Positions 25,048 to 33,742 of a DNA stretch of 64,000 nt are shown one piece after another. Location: contig DATHEA010000005.1 of the NCBI GenBank assembly GCA_035318745.1, positions 62,001 to 126,000 on the forward strand, given 5' to 3'. The translations under genes and the position numbers were made by a program. A model generated the notes under the pieces. That model made no database searches and was not told the origin of the DNA. It saw only the letters and a list, made by a program, of their open reading frames with translations. How positions within the stretch are numbered: the first letter of the stretch is position 1; each line of letters opens with the position of its first letter. This DNA comes from VRUE01 sp035318745 (GTDB taxonomy: Bacteria > Actinomycetota > Thermoleophilia > Solirubrobacterales > 70-9).

Positions 25048-25065
25048 TCACAGGATTTTTACAAG
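25048..25065 (+). promoter_or_regulatory. Candidate two-half-site Pho box upstream of the regulator
   Basis: TCACAGG and TTACAAG begin 11 nt apart on the plus strand, 57 nt upstream of the regulator start. Similar to the pstS array but in opposite orientation relative to its gene. Could mediate autoregulation; only two half-sites, so weak. Confidence 0.4.
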
Positions 25066-25183
25066 TCGAAAGACGTAATTTGCGGAAACCGGGCAGCAGA
25101 GGCGAGGCAACCCTTATCGGAATTTTCACCCACGACCCTCTGGCCATGGGCAGTATCGGGCCTCACGAGACTCCTCTCTCGTC

Positions 25184-25214
25184 GCAAGCGGCCCACCTGC
25201 CCTGGGCCGCTTGC
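25184..25214 (-). terminator. Terminator hairpin after uppP
   Basis: 12-bp perfect stem GCAAGCGGCCCA and TGGGCCGCTTGC with a 7-nt loop, beginning 5 nt past the uppP stop. Confidence 0.75.
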
Positions 25215-25219
25215 TCTTT

Positions 25220-26062
25220 CTAGAAAGTGGCGGGACGAAGGCCCGTGGCGATGATCAGCAGGACAGCCACCCCGATCGCGAAGCGGTAGTAGACGAACGG
25301 CGCGTAAGACGACGTGCGTAGGAGGCGGAGGAGGAAGGCAATCGCCAGGTAGCCGGAGATCGCTGCCGCGAGGGTGCCGACGATCATCGGGCCGGCGACG
25401 CCGCTGGGCAGCCCTTCGTGGACCGCACTGGCCGCCTTGAAGACAGTTGCTCCGGCGACGATCGGGATCAGCAGCAGGAAGGAGAAGCGTGCAGCGGCGT
25501 CGCGGTCGAGGCCCAGGTAGCGGGCAGCGGTGATCGTGATTCCCGAGCGCGAAGTACCCGGTGCCAGGGCGAGGACCTGGGCGAGGCCGATATAGAGGCC
25601 GTCCTTGACCGACGATTCCTCCAACCCCTTGCGCTGGGGAAGCCGGTCGGCATACAGCAGCAGGGCGCCGAAGAGGATCAGCTGGATCGCGATCATCCAT
25701 GGCTCGCCGAGGTGGTCTTCGATGAAGCCGGATGCGAGCCCGCCGAAGATGACCGCGGGCACGGTGCCCACAGCGATCGCAACCGCGAGCCGCTGGTCGG
25801 GACTCTCTATCGCCCGTGCCCGGGCTGAGGCGAGGAAGCTGCGAATCAGCTGCACCACCTCGTGGCGGAAGTAGACGATCGCCGCGACCAGCGTCCCGGC
25901 GTGAAGCGCCACGTCGAAGGTCTTGTTGAAGTGAGGGTGGTCGATCAGGAACGTGTAGTCCTGCAGCCAGGGCACCAGGATCAGGTGGCCCGACGAGGAG
26001 ATCGGCAGGAACTCGGTAAGCCCCTGGACGATTCCCAGCAGCAGGGCCTCTAGCTCAGACAT
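25220..26062 (-). CDS. uppP: Undecaprenyl-diphosphatase UppP/BacA
   Basis: 280 aa polytopic membrane protein. Signature segments: LLLGIVQGLTEFLPISSSGHLIL with the catalytic Glu/His/Ser cluster, and the second motif ALAPGTSRSGITITAARYLGLDR with the conserved Arg. It dephosphorylates undecaprenyl pyrophosphate to recycle the lipid carrier for peptidoglycan and glycan synthesis. Its free phosphate release fits the surrounding phosphate genes only loosely. Stands alone with its own terminator. Confidence 0.95.
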   Translation of the reverse strand: MSELEALLLGIVQGLTEFLPISSSGHLILVPWLQDYTFLIDHPHFNKTFDVALHAGTLVAAIVYFRHEVVQLIRSFLASARARAIESPDQRLAVAIAVGTVPAVIFGGLASGFIEDHLGEPWMIAIQLILFGALLLYADRLPQRKGLEESSVKDGLYIGLAQVLALAPGTSRSGITITAARYLGLDRDAAARFSFLLLIPIVAGATVFKAASAVHEGLPSGVAGPMIVGTLAAAISGYLAIAFLLRLLRTSSYAPFVYYRFAIGVAVLLIIATGLRPATF

Positions 26063-26092
26063 TGGCGGGGCATCCTATGGGTTGCATGGAAG

Positions 26093-26199
26093 GCAAGAAC
26101 CAGGCGTCCCCTCTGCCGGAACCCGCCGACGAACCTGGTGCGAGGGCTCGTTTCCCAGCGGGCTCACAAGTTCCTGCAGAGGGGACGCCTGGTTCTTGC
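26093..26199. repeat. Foldback repeat family A, copy 1
   Basis: 24-bp perfect outer arms (26093-26116 and 26176-26199). The family-A core is present: GGAACCCGCC on one side and GCGGGCTCACAAGTTCC on the other, with the unpaired CTCACAA bulge. It sits in the divergent gap between uppP and the small membrane protein gene. Confidence 0.92.
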
Positions 26200-26214
26200 G
26201 CTAGATTTCGCTCC

Positions 26215-26472
26215 ATGAGTCTTCCCTCGCGCAAACGTCGTGCTGTTGCTGCACTGTTCGCGGCGCTGATGATGTTGCTGCTTGCGGTTCCAGCTGCATT
26301 TGCTGAGAACGGGGTTGGGCTTGCCGGGCCTACCACCGACAAGACGGTGACCTTCTTCTGCTTTGGCGTCATTGCCTTCTTCGCGATCCTGGTCATCGTC
26401 ATGTCGCTGATTCAGGGCCGGCTGGAGAAGCGCAAGGAAATGCGCAAGCACACCCTAGATCGCCTGTCCTGA
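26215..26472 (+). CDS. Small secreted/membrane protein, unknown
   Basis: 85 aa from the ATG at 26215. A signal-like hydrophobic segment (residues 9-30, ending AAFAEN) is followed by a second helix (residues about 45-65) and a basic tail RLEKRKEMRKHTLDRLS. No family is recognised. The final codons lie inside the arm of foldback D3, so the C-terminal residues are encoded by repeat sequence, mirrored in the convergent HD gene. Confidence 0.6.
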   Translation: MSLPSRKRRAVAALFAALMMLLLAVPAAFAENGVGLAGPTTDKTVTFFCFGVIAFFAILVIVMSLIQGRLEKRKEMRKHTLDRLS

Positions 26473-26558
26473 CGGTCGCCAGGCAAGGACGCAGGGAGCG
26501 TGGCGTGCTCTGCACGCGAGCGACCGAGGACGCCGCATGGCGGCTGTTAGGACAGGCG
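26461..26558. repeat. Foldback repeat family D, copy 3
   Basis: Outer arms (26461-26482 and 26538-26558) start CGCCTGTCCT and end AGGACAGGCG and contain the last codons and stops of both convergent genes. The core is almost identical to copy 2 (CAAGGACGCAGGGAG, CGTGGCGTGCTC, GAGGACGCCG). Confidence 0.88.
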
Positions 26559-27395
26559 GAAGCCGGTCAATAGGCGTTTCTCGGTCTCCCCCTCGATCTT
26601 GGCGGCGACTTCGACGCGGCCCTCCAGCGGAGTTCCGCGGATCTTGGTCGCGAGCAGGTCGTCGACCTGGAAGATCCCGGCCGAGTTGTTGAGCTCGATC
26701 TCGATCCTCACCGGCCGCTCCTCCCCCGCTTCGATCCGCACCTCGTCGACGGCAGCAGCGGAGATCGAGTGGATCCCCTCCTGGCCCGCCTCCAGCGGGA
26801 TCCGGGTCCGCCCCTGCGCCATGTCAAGGGCGTCGGCGACCCTGACGACGCCGGCCTCGAGCGTGTAGGGCTCGCCGCGACGGCGGTGGCCGATGATCGC
26901 GTGCAGGATCTCCGCCGCGACGATCGTCCGCTTCGGCTCCTTGTATGAGCCCGCAAGCAGCCTCTCCAAAGCGCCGTCGGCCAAGAACAAGCTGTACGCC
27001 TCATGGTCGGCTCGGTGAATCGACATGCCTACGTCGTGCAGCAGCGCCCCGCCGGCCACCACGACCTCGGCATCACGAGCCGACATCCCATGATCGACAA
27101 TGACAGCCGGCTCAACCCCACCCTTGACCAGCAATCGCAGCAGGCGCAGGGCGATGTTCAGGACGATCTGCGTATGGACCCACGAGTGGTCCGACATGCC
27201 AAGCCGTTCGGCATGGACCTGCGCCATGTACCACCAGGTCCGAACCTGCTCGTCGCCGTTGACCGCATCCAGGAACTGCTCCAGCTTCCGATTCCCTCGC
27301 GTAGGAGCCCGCACTTTCGCCTCCGCTATCGCCTCTTCCGGAAGCTTTCGAGTCGGCCCCGTCGGATCCGGTGCGGGCACTGCCTCGTCACTCAT
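26547..27395 (-). CDS. HD-domain phosphohydrolase-like protein
   Basis: 282 aa. An HD-type metal site is apparent: SDHSWVHTQIVLN, then GGALLHDVGMSIHRADHE, then AAEILHAIIGHRRRGEP and RVADALDMAQGR with the distal Asp. The C-terminal about 80 residues form a strand-rich appendage. HD proteins hydrolyse nucleotides or phosphodiesters; the substrate is unknown. It ends within foldback D3 and begins next to foldback A2. Confidence 0.85.
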   Translation of the reverse strand: MSDEAVPAPDPTGPTRKLPEEAIAEAKVRAPTRGNRKLEQFLDAVNGDEQVRTWWYMAQVHAERLGMSDHSWVHTQIVLNIALRLLRLLVKGGVEPAVIVDHGMSARDAEVVVAGGALLHDVGMSIHRADHEAYSLFLADGALERLLAGSYKEPKRTIVAAEILHAIIGHRRRGEPYTLEAGVVRVADALDMAQGRTRIPLEAGQEGIHSISAAAVDEVRIEAGEERPVRIEIELNNSAGIFQVDDLLATKIRGTPLEGRVEVAAKIEGETEKRLLTGFRLS

Positions 27396-27409
27396 GGCGT
27401 CATCGTAGA

Positions 27410-27512
27410 AAGGCCACCGGGTGTCCCCCCGGCGGAACCCGCGTCGAATCGCTCGCGAGGGCGCAGATCCCGCCGGCTCACAAGTTCCGGCGGGGGGACA
27501 CCCGGTGGCCTT
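27410..27512. repeat. Foldback repeat family A, copy 2
   Basis: 21-bp perfect outer arms (27410-27430 and 27492-27512) beginning AAGGCCACCGGGTGTCCCC; the core shows GGAACCCGC and GCCGGCTCACAAGTTCC. It lies between the Rpf-like gene's 3' end and the HD gene's start. Confidence 0.92.
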
Positions 27513-27547
27513 CCCGGGAGCACCTGCGCTCCTCCGCTAGCTGACGA

Positions 27548-28033
27548 TCAGCCGCAGATCGGCCAGGGACTGGAACCCGACTGCGCATAGAGCAGGGCGG
27601 CGCGATAGTCCTGCTCGGCTTCGAGAGCAGCGGCGGGATCGCCGGAGCCGCCGATCGATTCCCAGGTTCCGTAGTCAAACTGGTACTTGCCGCGGTAGCT
27701 GCCGTCGGAGGAGACGGCCGTCGGGTCGCCGCCAGACTCGCAGGCGCCAATCGCGTCGAGGGTCGCTTGCGAGACGCCGCCCGGCAGGGTTGCGAAGGCT
27801 TCGCGCTGTTCGCGGCGGGCTTTCGCGCGGCGGGCTGCTTGGATGCGGTGAGCTGCTTTCCGCATCTCGGCCCGCAGGCTCTTGCCGAAACTGAACAAGG
27901 GCAAAGCCGGCTTCGCATCGGCCAAGCCGATCCGGGCAGGGACCGCCTCTCCGCTCGGAGCTGCGATCGCCGCGGCCGGCACGGCGAGAGCGATTGAAAG
28001 GACGGCTATGGAATATGTGCGTTTTGTGAGCAA
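27548..28033 (-). CDS. Rpf-like transglycosylase (resuscitation-promoting factor fold)
   Basis: 161 aa: an N-terminal signal peptide, a basic helical spacer (residues 50-80), then a small lysozyme-like transglycosylase domain (TLDAIGACESGGDPTAVSSDGSYRGKYQFDYGTWESIGG) with catalytic Glu in ACESGG. It cuts peptidoglycan in the wall and may aid growth or resuscitation. The only start is a TTG at 28033 without a clear ribosome site, 65 nt from the divergent purU start. No ydaO/c-di-AMP riboswitch is seen in that short gap. Confidence 0.85.
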   Translation of the reverse strand: MLTKRTYSIAVLSIALAVPAAAIAAPSGEAVPARIGLADAKPALPLFSFGKSLRAEMRKAAHRIQAARRAKARREQREAFATLPGGVSQATLDAIGACESGGDPTAVSSDGSYRGKYQFDYGTWESIGGSGDPAAALEAEQDYRAALLYAQSGSSPWPICG

Positions 28034-28098
28034 GCGCGGAACCGTGGCGAGGTTCCGGGCGGCGTAGGGTGATCGCGCTCACAGAGCTCACATAGTGC

Positions 28099-29043
28099 GT
28101 GCGGTTCCGCACCAGCGCAGGCGTGAATCGCAAGTCCCAGCTTCGATCGTTGAAAGCGATCCTGCGGGAAAACCCGCATCATTCCGCCATCTCCGGCCAG
28201 CCCCCCACCTCGCGCCTGCTGCTCGCCTGCCCCGACCAGCCCGGTCTCATCGCCGCCGTCAGCGGCTTCCTCGCCGACGCCGGTCGCAACATCGTCGACG
28301 CCGACCAGCACTCGAGCCACGAGGGACGTTTCTTCATGCGAATGGCCTTCGACCCCGCCCCCGAGGGCGAGCTGGAGGCGCTCTACCGTCGCTTCGAGAA
28401 GGAGATCGCGGAGCCTCTGCAGATGGACCACCACTTCGCCGAGTCGAGCGAACGCAAGCGCGTGGCGATCATGGTCTCGCGCGAAGACCACTGCCTCTCC
28501 GACCTGCTCTGGCGCTGGCGCAGCGGCGAGCTGGGCGCTGAGATCGTCGCGGTCGTATCCAACCACTCCGACCACGCCGACCAGGTCACCTCGCTCGGCC
28601 TCCCCTTCCATTACGTGCCGGTTGCCGGGGGCGAGAGGGGCGCGGCGGAGGAGCAGATCCTGGAGCTGCTCGCCGGCGAGATCGATCTGCTCGTCCTCGC
28701 CCGCTACATGCAGATCCTCTCCGCCGACTTCCTCGCCCGGGTCGCGGCGCCGGCGATCAACATCCACCACAGCTTCCTGCCCGCCTTCATCGGCGCCGAT
28801 CCCTACGCCCGCGCCCACGAGCGCGGCGTCAAGCTGATCGGCGCCACCGCCCACTACGTCACCGAGGAGCTCGACGCGGGCCCGATCATCGATCAGGACG
28901 TGACCCGGGTCAGCCACCGCGACGAGATCGACGACCTGATGCGGATCGGTCGCGACATCGAGCGCCTCGTCCTCGCGCGGGCGGTGAACGCCCACCTCGA
29001 CGATCGCGTACTGCTCGACGGAGATCGAACCATCGTCTTCTGA
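28099..29043 (+). CDS. purU: Formyltetrahydrofolate deformylase
   Basis: 314 aa. An N-terminal ACT domain (LLLACPDQPGLIAAVSGFLADAGRNIVDADQH) is followed by a formyltransferase domain with the deformylase catalytic block INIHHSFLPAFIGADPY and the later GATAHYVTEELDAGPII. It releases formate from 10-formyl-THF and balances one-carbon pools. The first 35 residues precede the ACT domain without similarity; start codon GTG 28099 is uncertain, a GTG at 28123 being another option. Confidence 0.93.
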   Translation: MRFRTSAGVNRKSQLRSLKAILRENPHHSAISGQPPTSRLLLACPDQPGLIAAVSGFLADAGRNIVDADQHSSHEGRFFMRMAFDPAPEGELEALYRRFEKEIAEPLQMDHHFAESSERKRVAIMVSREDHCLSDLLWRWRSGELGAEIVAVVSNHSDHADQVTSLGLPFHYVPVAGGERGAAEEQILELLAGEIDLLVLARYMQILSADFLARVAAPAINIHHSFLPAFIGADPYARAHERGVKLIGATAHYVTEELDAGPIIDQDVTRVSHRDEIDDLMRIGRDIERLVLARAVNAHLDDRVLLDGDRTIVF

Positions 29044-29048
29044 CCTTC

Positions 29049-29068
29049 CTGGCTGACTAGCCAGTTTT
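29049..29068 (+). terminator. Intrinsic terminator after purU
   Basis: CTGGCT, 4-nt loop, AGCCAG, then TTTT, starting 5 nt after the purU stop codon. Confidence 0.75.
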
Positions 29069-29086
29069 CGCGTAAGGTGCGCTCCG

Positions 29087-30463
29087 ATGGAGCAGGCGAC
29101 GATCTCCCGTCCCCCGGCAGCAATGGCGCCAGCGCGCTTCCCACCCGGCACCAGGCTCCCCGCCTTCGCCCAGGTCGGCCTCTACGCGCGCGACCCGCTC
29201 GGCTTTCTGATCCGCTTCCAGCGCCGCTACGGCGACATCTTCACCATTTCCTTTCCGTTCTACCGGCGACTCGTCTACGTTGCCGAGCCGGCGCTGGTCA
29301 AAGAGCTCTTTACGACCTCTCCGGAGCAGGCACACGCCGGCGAGGCGAACGCAACCGTGCTCGAGCCGGCGCTCGGCCCGAATTCGGTCCTCACCCTCGA
29401 CGAGGCGCCCCATATGCGCCAGCGCAAGCTGCTGCTTCCGCCCTTCCATGGCGAGCGGATCGAGCGCTACGGCGAGCTGATCCGCGAGACGACCCTGCGC
29501 GAGATGGAGAGCTGGCCGGTCGACGAGCCGTTCGCGTTGCGCCCCCATACTCAGCGGATCACGCTGGCGGTGATCATGCGCGCCGTCTTCGGCGTCCACG
29601 ACGAGGAGCGACTGCGCCGTTTCGAGCACCTGATCGAGAACTTCGCCGGGCGGCTGAGCCTGGTCACCGCGCTGCCGCCGCTACGCCGCGACTTCGGCCG
29701 CTGGAGCCCCTGGGCACGCTTCCTCGCGGCCCGCGAAGCGCTCGACGCCTTCGTCTACGAGGAGATCGCCTTGCGCCGGGCCGAGCTGGCCGGCGGCGGA
29801 GCGGAGGCCGACGATGTCCTCTCGCTGCTGATGGAAGCCCGCCACGACGACGGCAGCCCGATGAGCGATGCCGAACTGCGCGACGAGCTGGTGACGATCC
29901 TCGGCGCCGGACACGAGACCACGGCCACCGGCCTCGCTTGGGCGATGGAGCGCCTGCTGCGTAACCCGCGGGTGCTCGCCAAGCTGCGCGATTCGCTCGG
30001 CGCCGGCGACGAGTACCTCGACGCGACGATCAAGGAGACGCTGCGGACGCGTCCGGTGATCGTCGACGTGGCACGCAAGCTGACCGCGCCGAAGTCGATC
30101 GGCGGCTACGAGCTCCCGGCCGGGACCTTCGTGATGGCGGCGATCGCCGCCCTGCACTACCGCGAGGACCTCTTCCCCAGCCCGGAGGAGTTCCGCCCCG
30201 AGCGCTTTCTCGAGGGCAAGGCGGACACCTACGCCTGGATCCCGTTCGGCGGCGGCGTGCGGCGCTGCATCGGCGCCGCCTTCGCCGAATACGAGATGCG
30301 GATCGTCCTGCGCGCGATCCTCGAGCGGGCCGAGCTCAGCGCCCCCGATCCGAAGCCGGAAAAGGTAAAGGTCCGCAACATCACCCTCGCCCCCGGCAAG
30401 GGAACGCTGGTCAGCCTGGCTCAGCCCTCCACCTCGGTTTCGGCTGCCTCCCACTGCTCGTAG
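29087..30463 (+). CDS. Cytochrome P450
   Basis: 458 aa. I-helix oxygen-binding motif GAGHETTATG, K-helix ExxR in IKETLRTRP, the PERF region FRPERFLEG, and the heme-binding loop PFGGGVRRCIGAAFAEYEM with the axial Cys. A soluble bacterial P450 of the CYP110/CYP51-like length class; the substrate and redox partner are not identifiable. The last 43 bp overlap the 3' end of the convergent ABC-F gene, so its C-terminal tail (SLAQPSTSVSAASHCS) is dual-coding. Confidence 0.95.
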   Translation: MEQATISRPPAAMAPARFPPGTRLPAFAQVGLYARDPLGFLIRFQRRYGDIFTISFPFYRRLVYVAEPALVKELFTTSPEQAHAGEANATVLEPALGPNSVLTLDEAPHMRQRKLLLPPFHGERIERYGELIRETTLREMESWPVDEPFALRPHTQRITLAVIMRAVFGVHDEERLRRFEHLIENFAGRLSLVTALPPLRRDFGRWSPWARFLAAREALDAFVYEEIALRRAELAGGGAEADDVLSLLMEARHDDGSPMSDAELRDELVTILGAGHETTATGLAWAMERLLRNPRVLAKLRDSLGAGDEYLDATIKETLRTRPVIVDVARKLTAPKSIGGYELPAGTFVMAAIAALHYREDLFPSPEEFRPERFLEGKADTYAWIPFGGGVRRCIGAAFAEYEMRIVLRAILERAELSAPDPKPEKVKVRNITLAPGKGTLVSLAQPSTSVSAASHCS

Positions 30464-32313
30464 AGCTCGACGACCGCCTGCTTCGCCGCGGCGTGCCGCG
30501 CTTCGGCCCGCTCAGCCCGGCCAGGACTCGACCAGGCTTCAGGGTCGGCAAGCTCCCCCTCCAGCTCGCGCAGCTCGGCCTCCGCCTGCTCGATCCGCTC
30601 GGCGAGGCGGCCCGCTTTGCGCGCCGCTTTCTTCGCCGCGCGGCCGGCGTTGCGGTTGGTGGCCACGGGGGGAGGCTTGGTTGCCTGCGCTGTTGCCTCG
30701 GTGGCGGCTTCCTGTTCGTCGCGCTCTCGCTGGTAGGTGGCCCAACCCGTCGGGTGGCTGCGCAGCGCACCGTCCTCGCAGACGAGGGTACGGGTGCCGA
30801 CGGCCTCCAGCAGAGCGCGGTCGTGGGAGACGAGGACCACCGCCCCCTCGAATGCCGAGAGAGCGTCCTCGAGCGCCTCGCGGCTCTCGATGTCGAGGTG
30901 GTTGGTGGGCTCGTCGAGGATCAGCACGTTGGCGCCGGAGGCGACCAGGATCGCCAGCGAGAGGCGCCGCTGCTCACCGCCGGAGATATCGCCGAGCTGC
31001 TTCTGCGCATCGGCGCCGGAGAAGAGGAAGTTGCCGAGCAGGTCGCGTGCCTTCTGACCGCTGAGGCCGGTCTGGCGCTGCGCCGCGTCGAGCACGGTCC
31101 CCTCCCCCGCCGCCGTGTCGGCGTGCTGGGAGAGGTAGCCGACCTTGACGTTGTGGCCGAGCCGCACCGAGCCGGCGACAAGCTCGCGACGCTCGGCGAG
31201 GGTCTCGATCAGGGTCGTCTTGCCGGCGCCGTTGGGGCCGACGAGGACGACGTGCTCGCCGCGCTCGATTTCGAGCCGGGCGTCGGCGAGCAGGATCCGG
31301 CCCGGCACCTCGATCCGCGCCCCGACGAGCTTGAGCACGATCCGGCCGGGCCGCTCGGGCTGGACGAAGGAGAAGCGCAGGTTGCGGCGGTCGCGCTGCT
31401 CCGCCTCGGCCCCGTCACGCTTGATCTTGTCGATCTGCTTCAACCGCGACTGCGCCTGCCGCGCCTTCGTCGCCTTGTAGCGGAAGCGCTCGACGAAGCG
31501 CTCCATGCGCTCGATCTCGGCCTCCTGGCGCTCGATCGCCTTGCCGCGTGCGATCTCGCGGGCCGCCTGCTCCTTGCGCCAGGCGTGCCAGGGGCCGGCG
31601 AAGAAGCGTGCCCGCTTTGCCTCAAGCTCCAGCACCGAGGTGCCGACCGCCTCGAGGAACCAGCGGTCGTGGGCGACGAGGACGACGGCGGCATCGAGGT
31701 CGCGCAAGTAGCGCTCCAGCCACTCCAGCGAGGGGATGTCGAGGTGATTGGTCGGCTCGTCGAGAAGCAGCAGGTCGGGCCGGGTCGCCAGCGCCCGCGC
31801 CAGCGAGGCCCGGGTCAGCTCGCCACCGGAGAACGTCGCCAGGGAGCGCCCGGCCTCCTCGCCGTCGAAGCCGAGGCCGCGCAGCACCGATAGGACGCCG
31901 TCGCGCCAACGGTAGCCGCCGCCGTGCTCGAGGCGCTGCTGGGCGGAGGCGTAGGCATCCAGTGTCCCCTCGCCGGTTTCTCCGGCCGACATCGCCGCCT
32001 CCAGGCGCTGGAGCTCCGCCTCCGTCTCCAGCATCTCGGTACGGCCGGAGAAGACGTACTCGCCGAGCGAGGTCTCTGTTTCGCGCGGCGGGCGCTGGTC
32101 GTGCAGGGCGACGCGAGCGCCTTTCTGCAAGACCAGGCTGCCCGCGTCCGGCGCGAGCTCGCCTGCCAGCATGCGCAGCAGGGTCGACTTGCCCGCGCCG
32201 TTGCGACCGGAGAGGGTCATCCGCTCGCGCGGCTCGAGCTTGAACGAGACACCTTCGAACAGCAGCTTGCCGCCCATGTGGACGTCGAGGGAGGTTGCGG
32301 TGGCGATCGCCAT
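30421..32313 (-). CDS. ABC-F family ATPase (ribosome-associated)
   Basis: 630 aa with two ABC domains: Walker A GRNGAGKS and GPNGAGKT; signatures FSGGELTR and ISGGEQRR; Walker B LLLLDEPTNHLD and VLILDEPTNHLD. An interdomain linker of about 75 residues with basic helices (ERMERFVERFRYKATKARQAQSRLK) is the P-site tRNA interaction motif. A C-terminal Lys/Glu-rich coiled coil (residues about 555-625) resembles Uup/EttA-type extensions. It acts in translation rather than transport; antibiotic protection is possible but not shown. Confidence 0.93.
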   Translation of the reverse strand: MAIATATSLDVHMGGKLLFEGVSFKLEPRERMTLSGRNGAGKSTLLRMLAGELAPDAGSLVLQKGARVALHDQRPPRETETSLGEYVFSGRTEMLETEAELQRLEAAMSAGETGEGTLDAYASAQQRLEHGGGYRWRDGVLSVLRGLGFDGEEAGRSLATFSGGELTRASLARALATRPDLLLLDEPTNHLDIPSLEWLERYLRDLDAAVVLVAHDRWFLEAVGTSVLELEAKRARFFAGPWHAWRKEQAAREIARGKAIERQEAEIERMERFVERFRYKATKARQAQSRLKQIDKIKRDGAEAEQRDRRNLRFSFVQPERPGRIVLKLVGARIEVPGRILLADARLEIERGEHVVLVGPNGAGKTTLIETLAERRELVAGSVRLGHNVKVGYLSQHADTAAGEGTVLDAAQRQTGLSGQKARDLLGNFLFSGADAQKQLGDISGGEQRRLSLAILVASGANVLILDEPTNHLDIESREALEDALSAFEGAVVLVSHDRALLEAVGTRTLVCEDGALRSHPTGWATYQRERDEQEAATEATAQATKPPPVATNRNAGRAAKKAARKAGRLAERIEQAEAELRELEGELADPEAWSSPGRAERAEARHAAAKQAVVELYEQWEAAETEVEG

Positions 32314-32341
32314 CGGCGTCTACGTTACGAGAGTCGGCTTG

Positions 32342-32455
32342 GAGCCCACCCCGGCAGAGCTTCCACTTAACTTTTTCGGTGTGTCGCTTGCGTGCTGGCG
32401 CCCGGAGGCCTCGACGAAAAAGTACAAGACGTTTCAGCCCTACCGGGGTGGGCTC
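32342..32455. repeat. Foldback repeat family B, copy 2 (inverted orientation)
   Basis: Outer arms GAGCCCACCCCGG and CCGGGGTGGGCTC; the family-B halves appear in reverse order relative to copies 1 and 3. The right arm ends immediately at the stop codon of the GAP-family gene. Confidence 0.85.
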
Positions 32456-33145
32456 TCACGTAAGCAGGGTGATGACACTGCGGGCGATCATTAGGAGGCC
32501 TAGGGTTGCGGCGATTCGTATGCCCCAGATGCGGCCGCGTTCGCTCAGCTTGGCCTTGAAGCGCTCAATCGCCTTCGGGGTCCAATCCGGGGCGAAGGTG
32601 TAGGCGAGCAGCGGGATCTCGAGCAGCATCAGCATGATCGCGTTGAAGGCGAGAACGGTGAGGACGGTGAGTGGGTCGGAGATGTTCTCGTCGGAGATCC
32701 GGTAGAGGGCGGTGATGTAGGTGGCGCCCGGCAGGGTGAGCAACGCGCCGACGACGAAGGTGGTCCGGGCCGAGCCGCGGCCGAGGGCTTGCTGCCAGCG
32801 TGGCGGGCCCGTCTTCTCCTTGCCCTTGGCCGCTTTGCGCTCGCGGCGGCGCTCGACCAGCTTCCGATCGCGCCCCGAACGCAGCACGAAGGCGATCGCG
32901 AGCGCCAGGCAACCGAGGGCGATGTCCTCACCGGGCCCGAGCGTCGCCTGCGTCGTCTTCGTCAAGCCCGCGTGGCGCAGGGTGAGGACGACGATGAGGC
33001 CGAGCGTGACGCTGGTCATCGCAGCGCCGCCCAGGTAGCCGAGCAGCAGCCGCTTGGGGTGCGGCAGCAGCAGCATCACCGTCGTCGCCGCAAGCAACGT
33101 TGGGTAGAGCGCAGCGAGGAATGCAAGGAGGAAGACATCGCCCAC
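32456..33145 (-). CDS. GAP/Sap-family polytopic membrane protein
   Basis: 229 aa with six hydrophobic segments split by a basic cytoplasmic loop (residues about 92-118). N-terminal FLAALYPTLLAATTVMLLLPHPKRLLLGYLGGA and the later GALLTLPGATYITALYRI resemble the actinobacterial GAP family (sulfolipid-addressing Sap-like, LysE-related). Role in lipid or small-molecule export is inferred. GTG start. Confidence 0.65.
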   Translation of the reverse strand: MGDVFLLAFLAALYPTLLAATTVMLLLPHPKRLLLGYLGGAAMTSVTLGLIVVLTLRHAGLTKTTQATLGPGEDIALGCLALAIAFVLRSGRDRKLVERRRERKAAKGKEKTGPPRWQQALGRGSARTTFVVGALLTLPGATYITALYRISDENISDPLTVLTVLAFNAIMLMLLEIPLLAYTFAPDWTPKAIERFKAKLSERGRIWGIRIAATLGLLMIARSVITLLT

Positions 33146-33184
33146 GGGATGAACCTACTGTGCTGACACGCGTACCCTCAGGCG

Positions 33185-33694
33185 ATGGACCGCGAGAGAC
33201 TCAAAGCCACCCAGGCGCCGCTCAAGCAGCGCTACGAGCAGGAGCCCGAGGCGGCCATGGTCACGCTGAAGGCGAGCGGCAGCCTCGGCGACGGCATCTC
33301 CTGCTCGGTCGACACCGGCCGGGCCCTCGCCGAGGCGGGCCTGCACCCCGCCTCGGGTGGCGACGGCACCCTGCTCTGCTCGGGCGACATGCTGCTCGAG
33401 GCTCTGGTCGCCTGCGCCGGCGTGACCCTGCGCGCAGTCGCCACCTCGCTCGGGATCTCGGTCGAGTCGGGCAGCGTCCGTGCCGAGGGCGAGCTCGACT
33501 TCCGCGGCACCCTGGCCGTCGACCGCGACGCCCCGGTCGGCTTCCGCACGATCCGCCTCGACTTCGATCTCGACACCGACGCAGGCGAGGAAGCTCTCGC
33601 AACCTTGCTGAAGCTGACCGAGCGTTATTGCGTCGTCTTCCAGACCCTCAGCACCCCACCCCAGCTTTCGGCGTCAATCGCAAGGAAGTCGTAG
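33185..33694 (+). CDS. OsmC/Ohr-family protein
   Basis: 169 aa OsmC fold: GGDGTLLCSGDMLLEALVACAGVTLRAVA holds the first redox cysteine, and LLKLTERYCVVFQTL the second. Such proteins reduce organic hydroperoxides. Good spacing from the divergent GAP gene. Ends 48 nt before two small membrane genes. Confidence 0.88.
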   Translation: MDRERLKATQAPLKQRYEQEPEAAMVTLKASGSLGDGISCSVDTGRALAEAGLHPASGGDGTLLCSGDMLLEALVACAGVTLRAVATSLGISVESGSVRAEGELDFRGTLAVDRDAPVGFRTIRLDFDLDTDAGEEALATLLKLTERYCVVFQTLSTPPQLSASIARKS

Positions 33695-33742
33695 CGAAGA
33701 ATTTTCATTTGGCGCGCCACTCGTGCGTCGCCGAGGCCTACG

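Noticed and set aside
28034..28098. c-di-AMP riboswitch before the Rpf-like gene
   Set aside because: The leader is only 65 nt and lacks the conserved ydaO elements.
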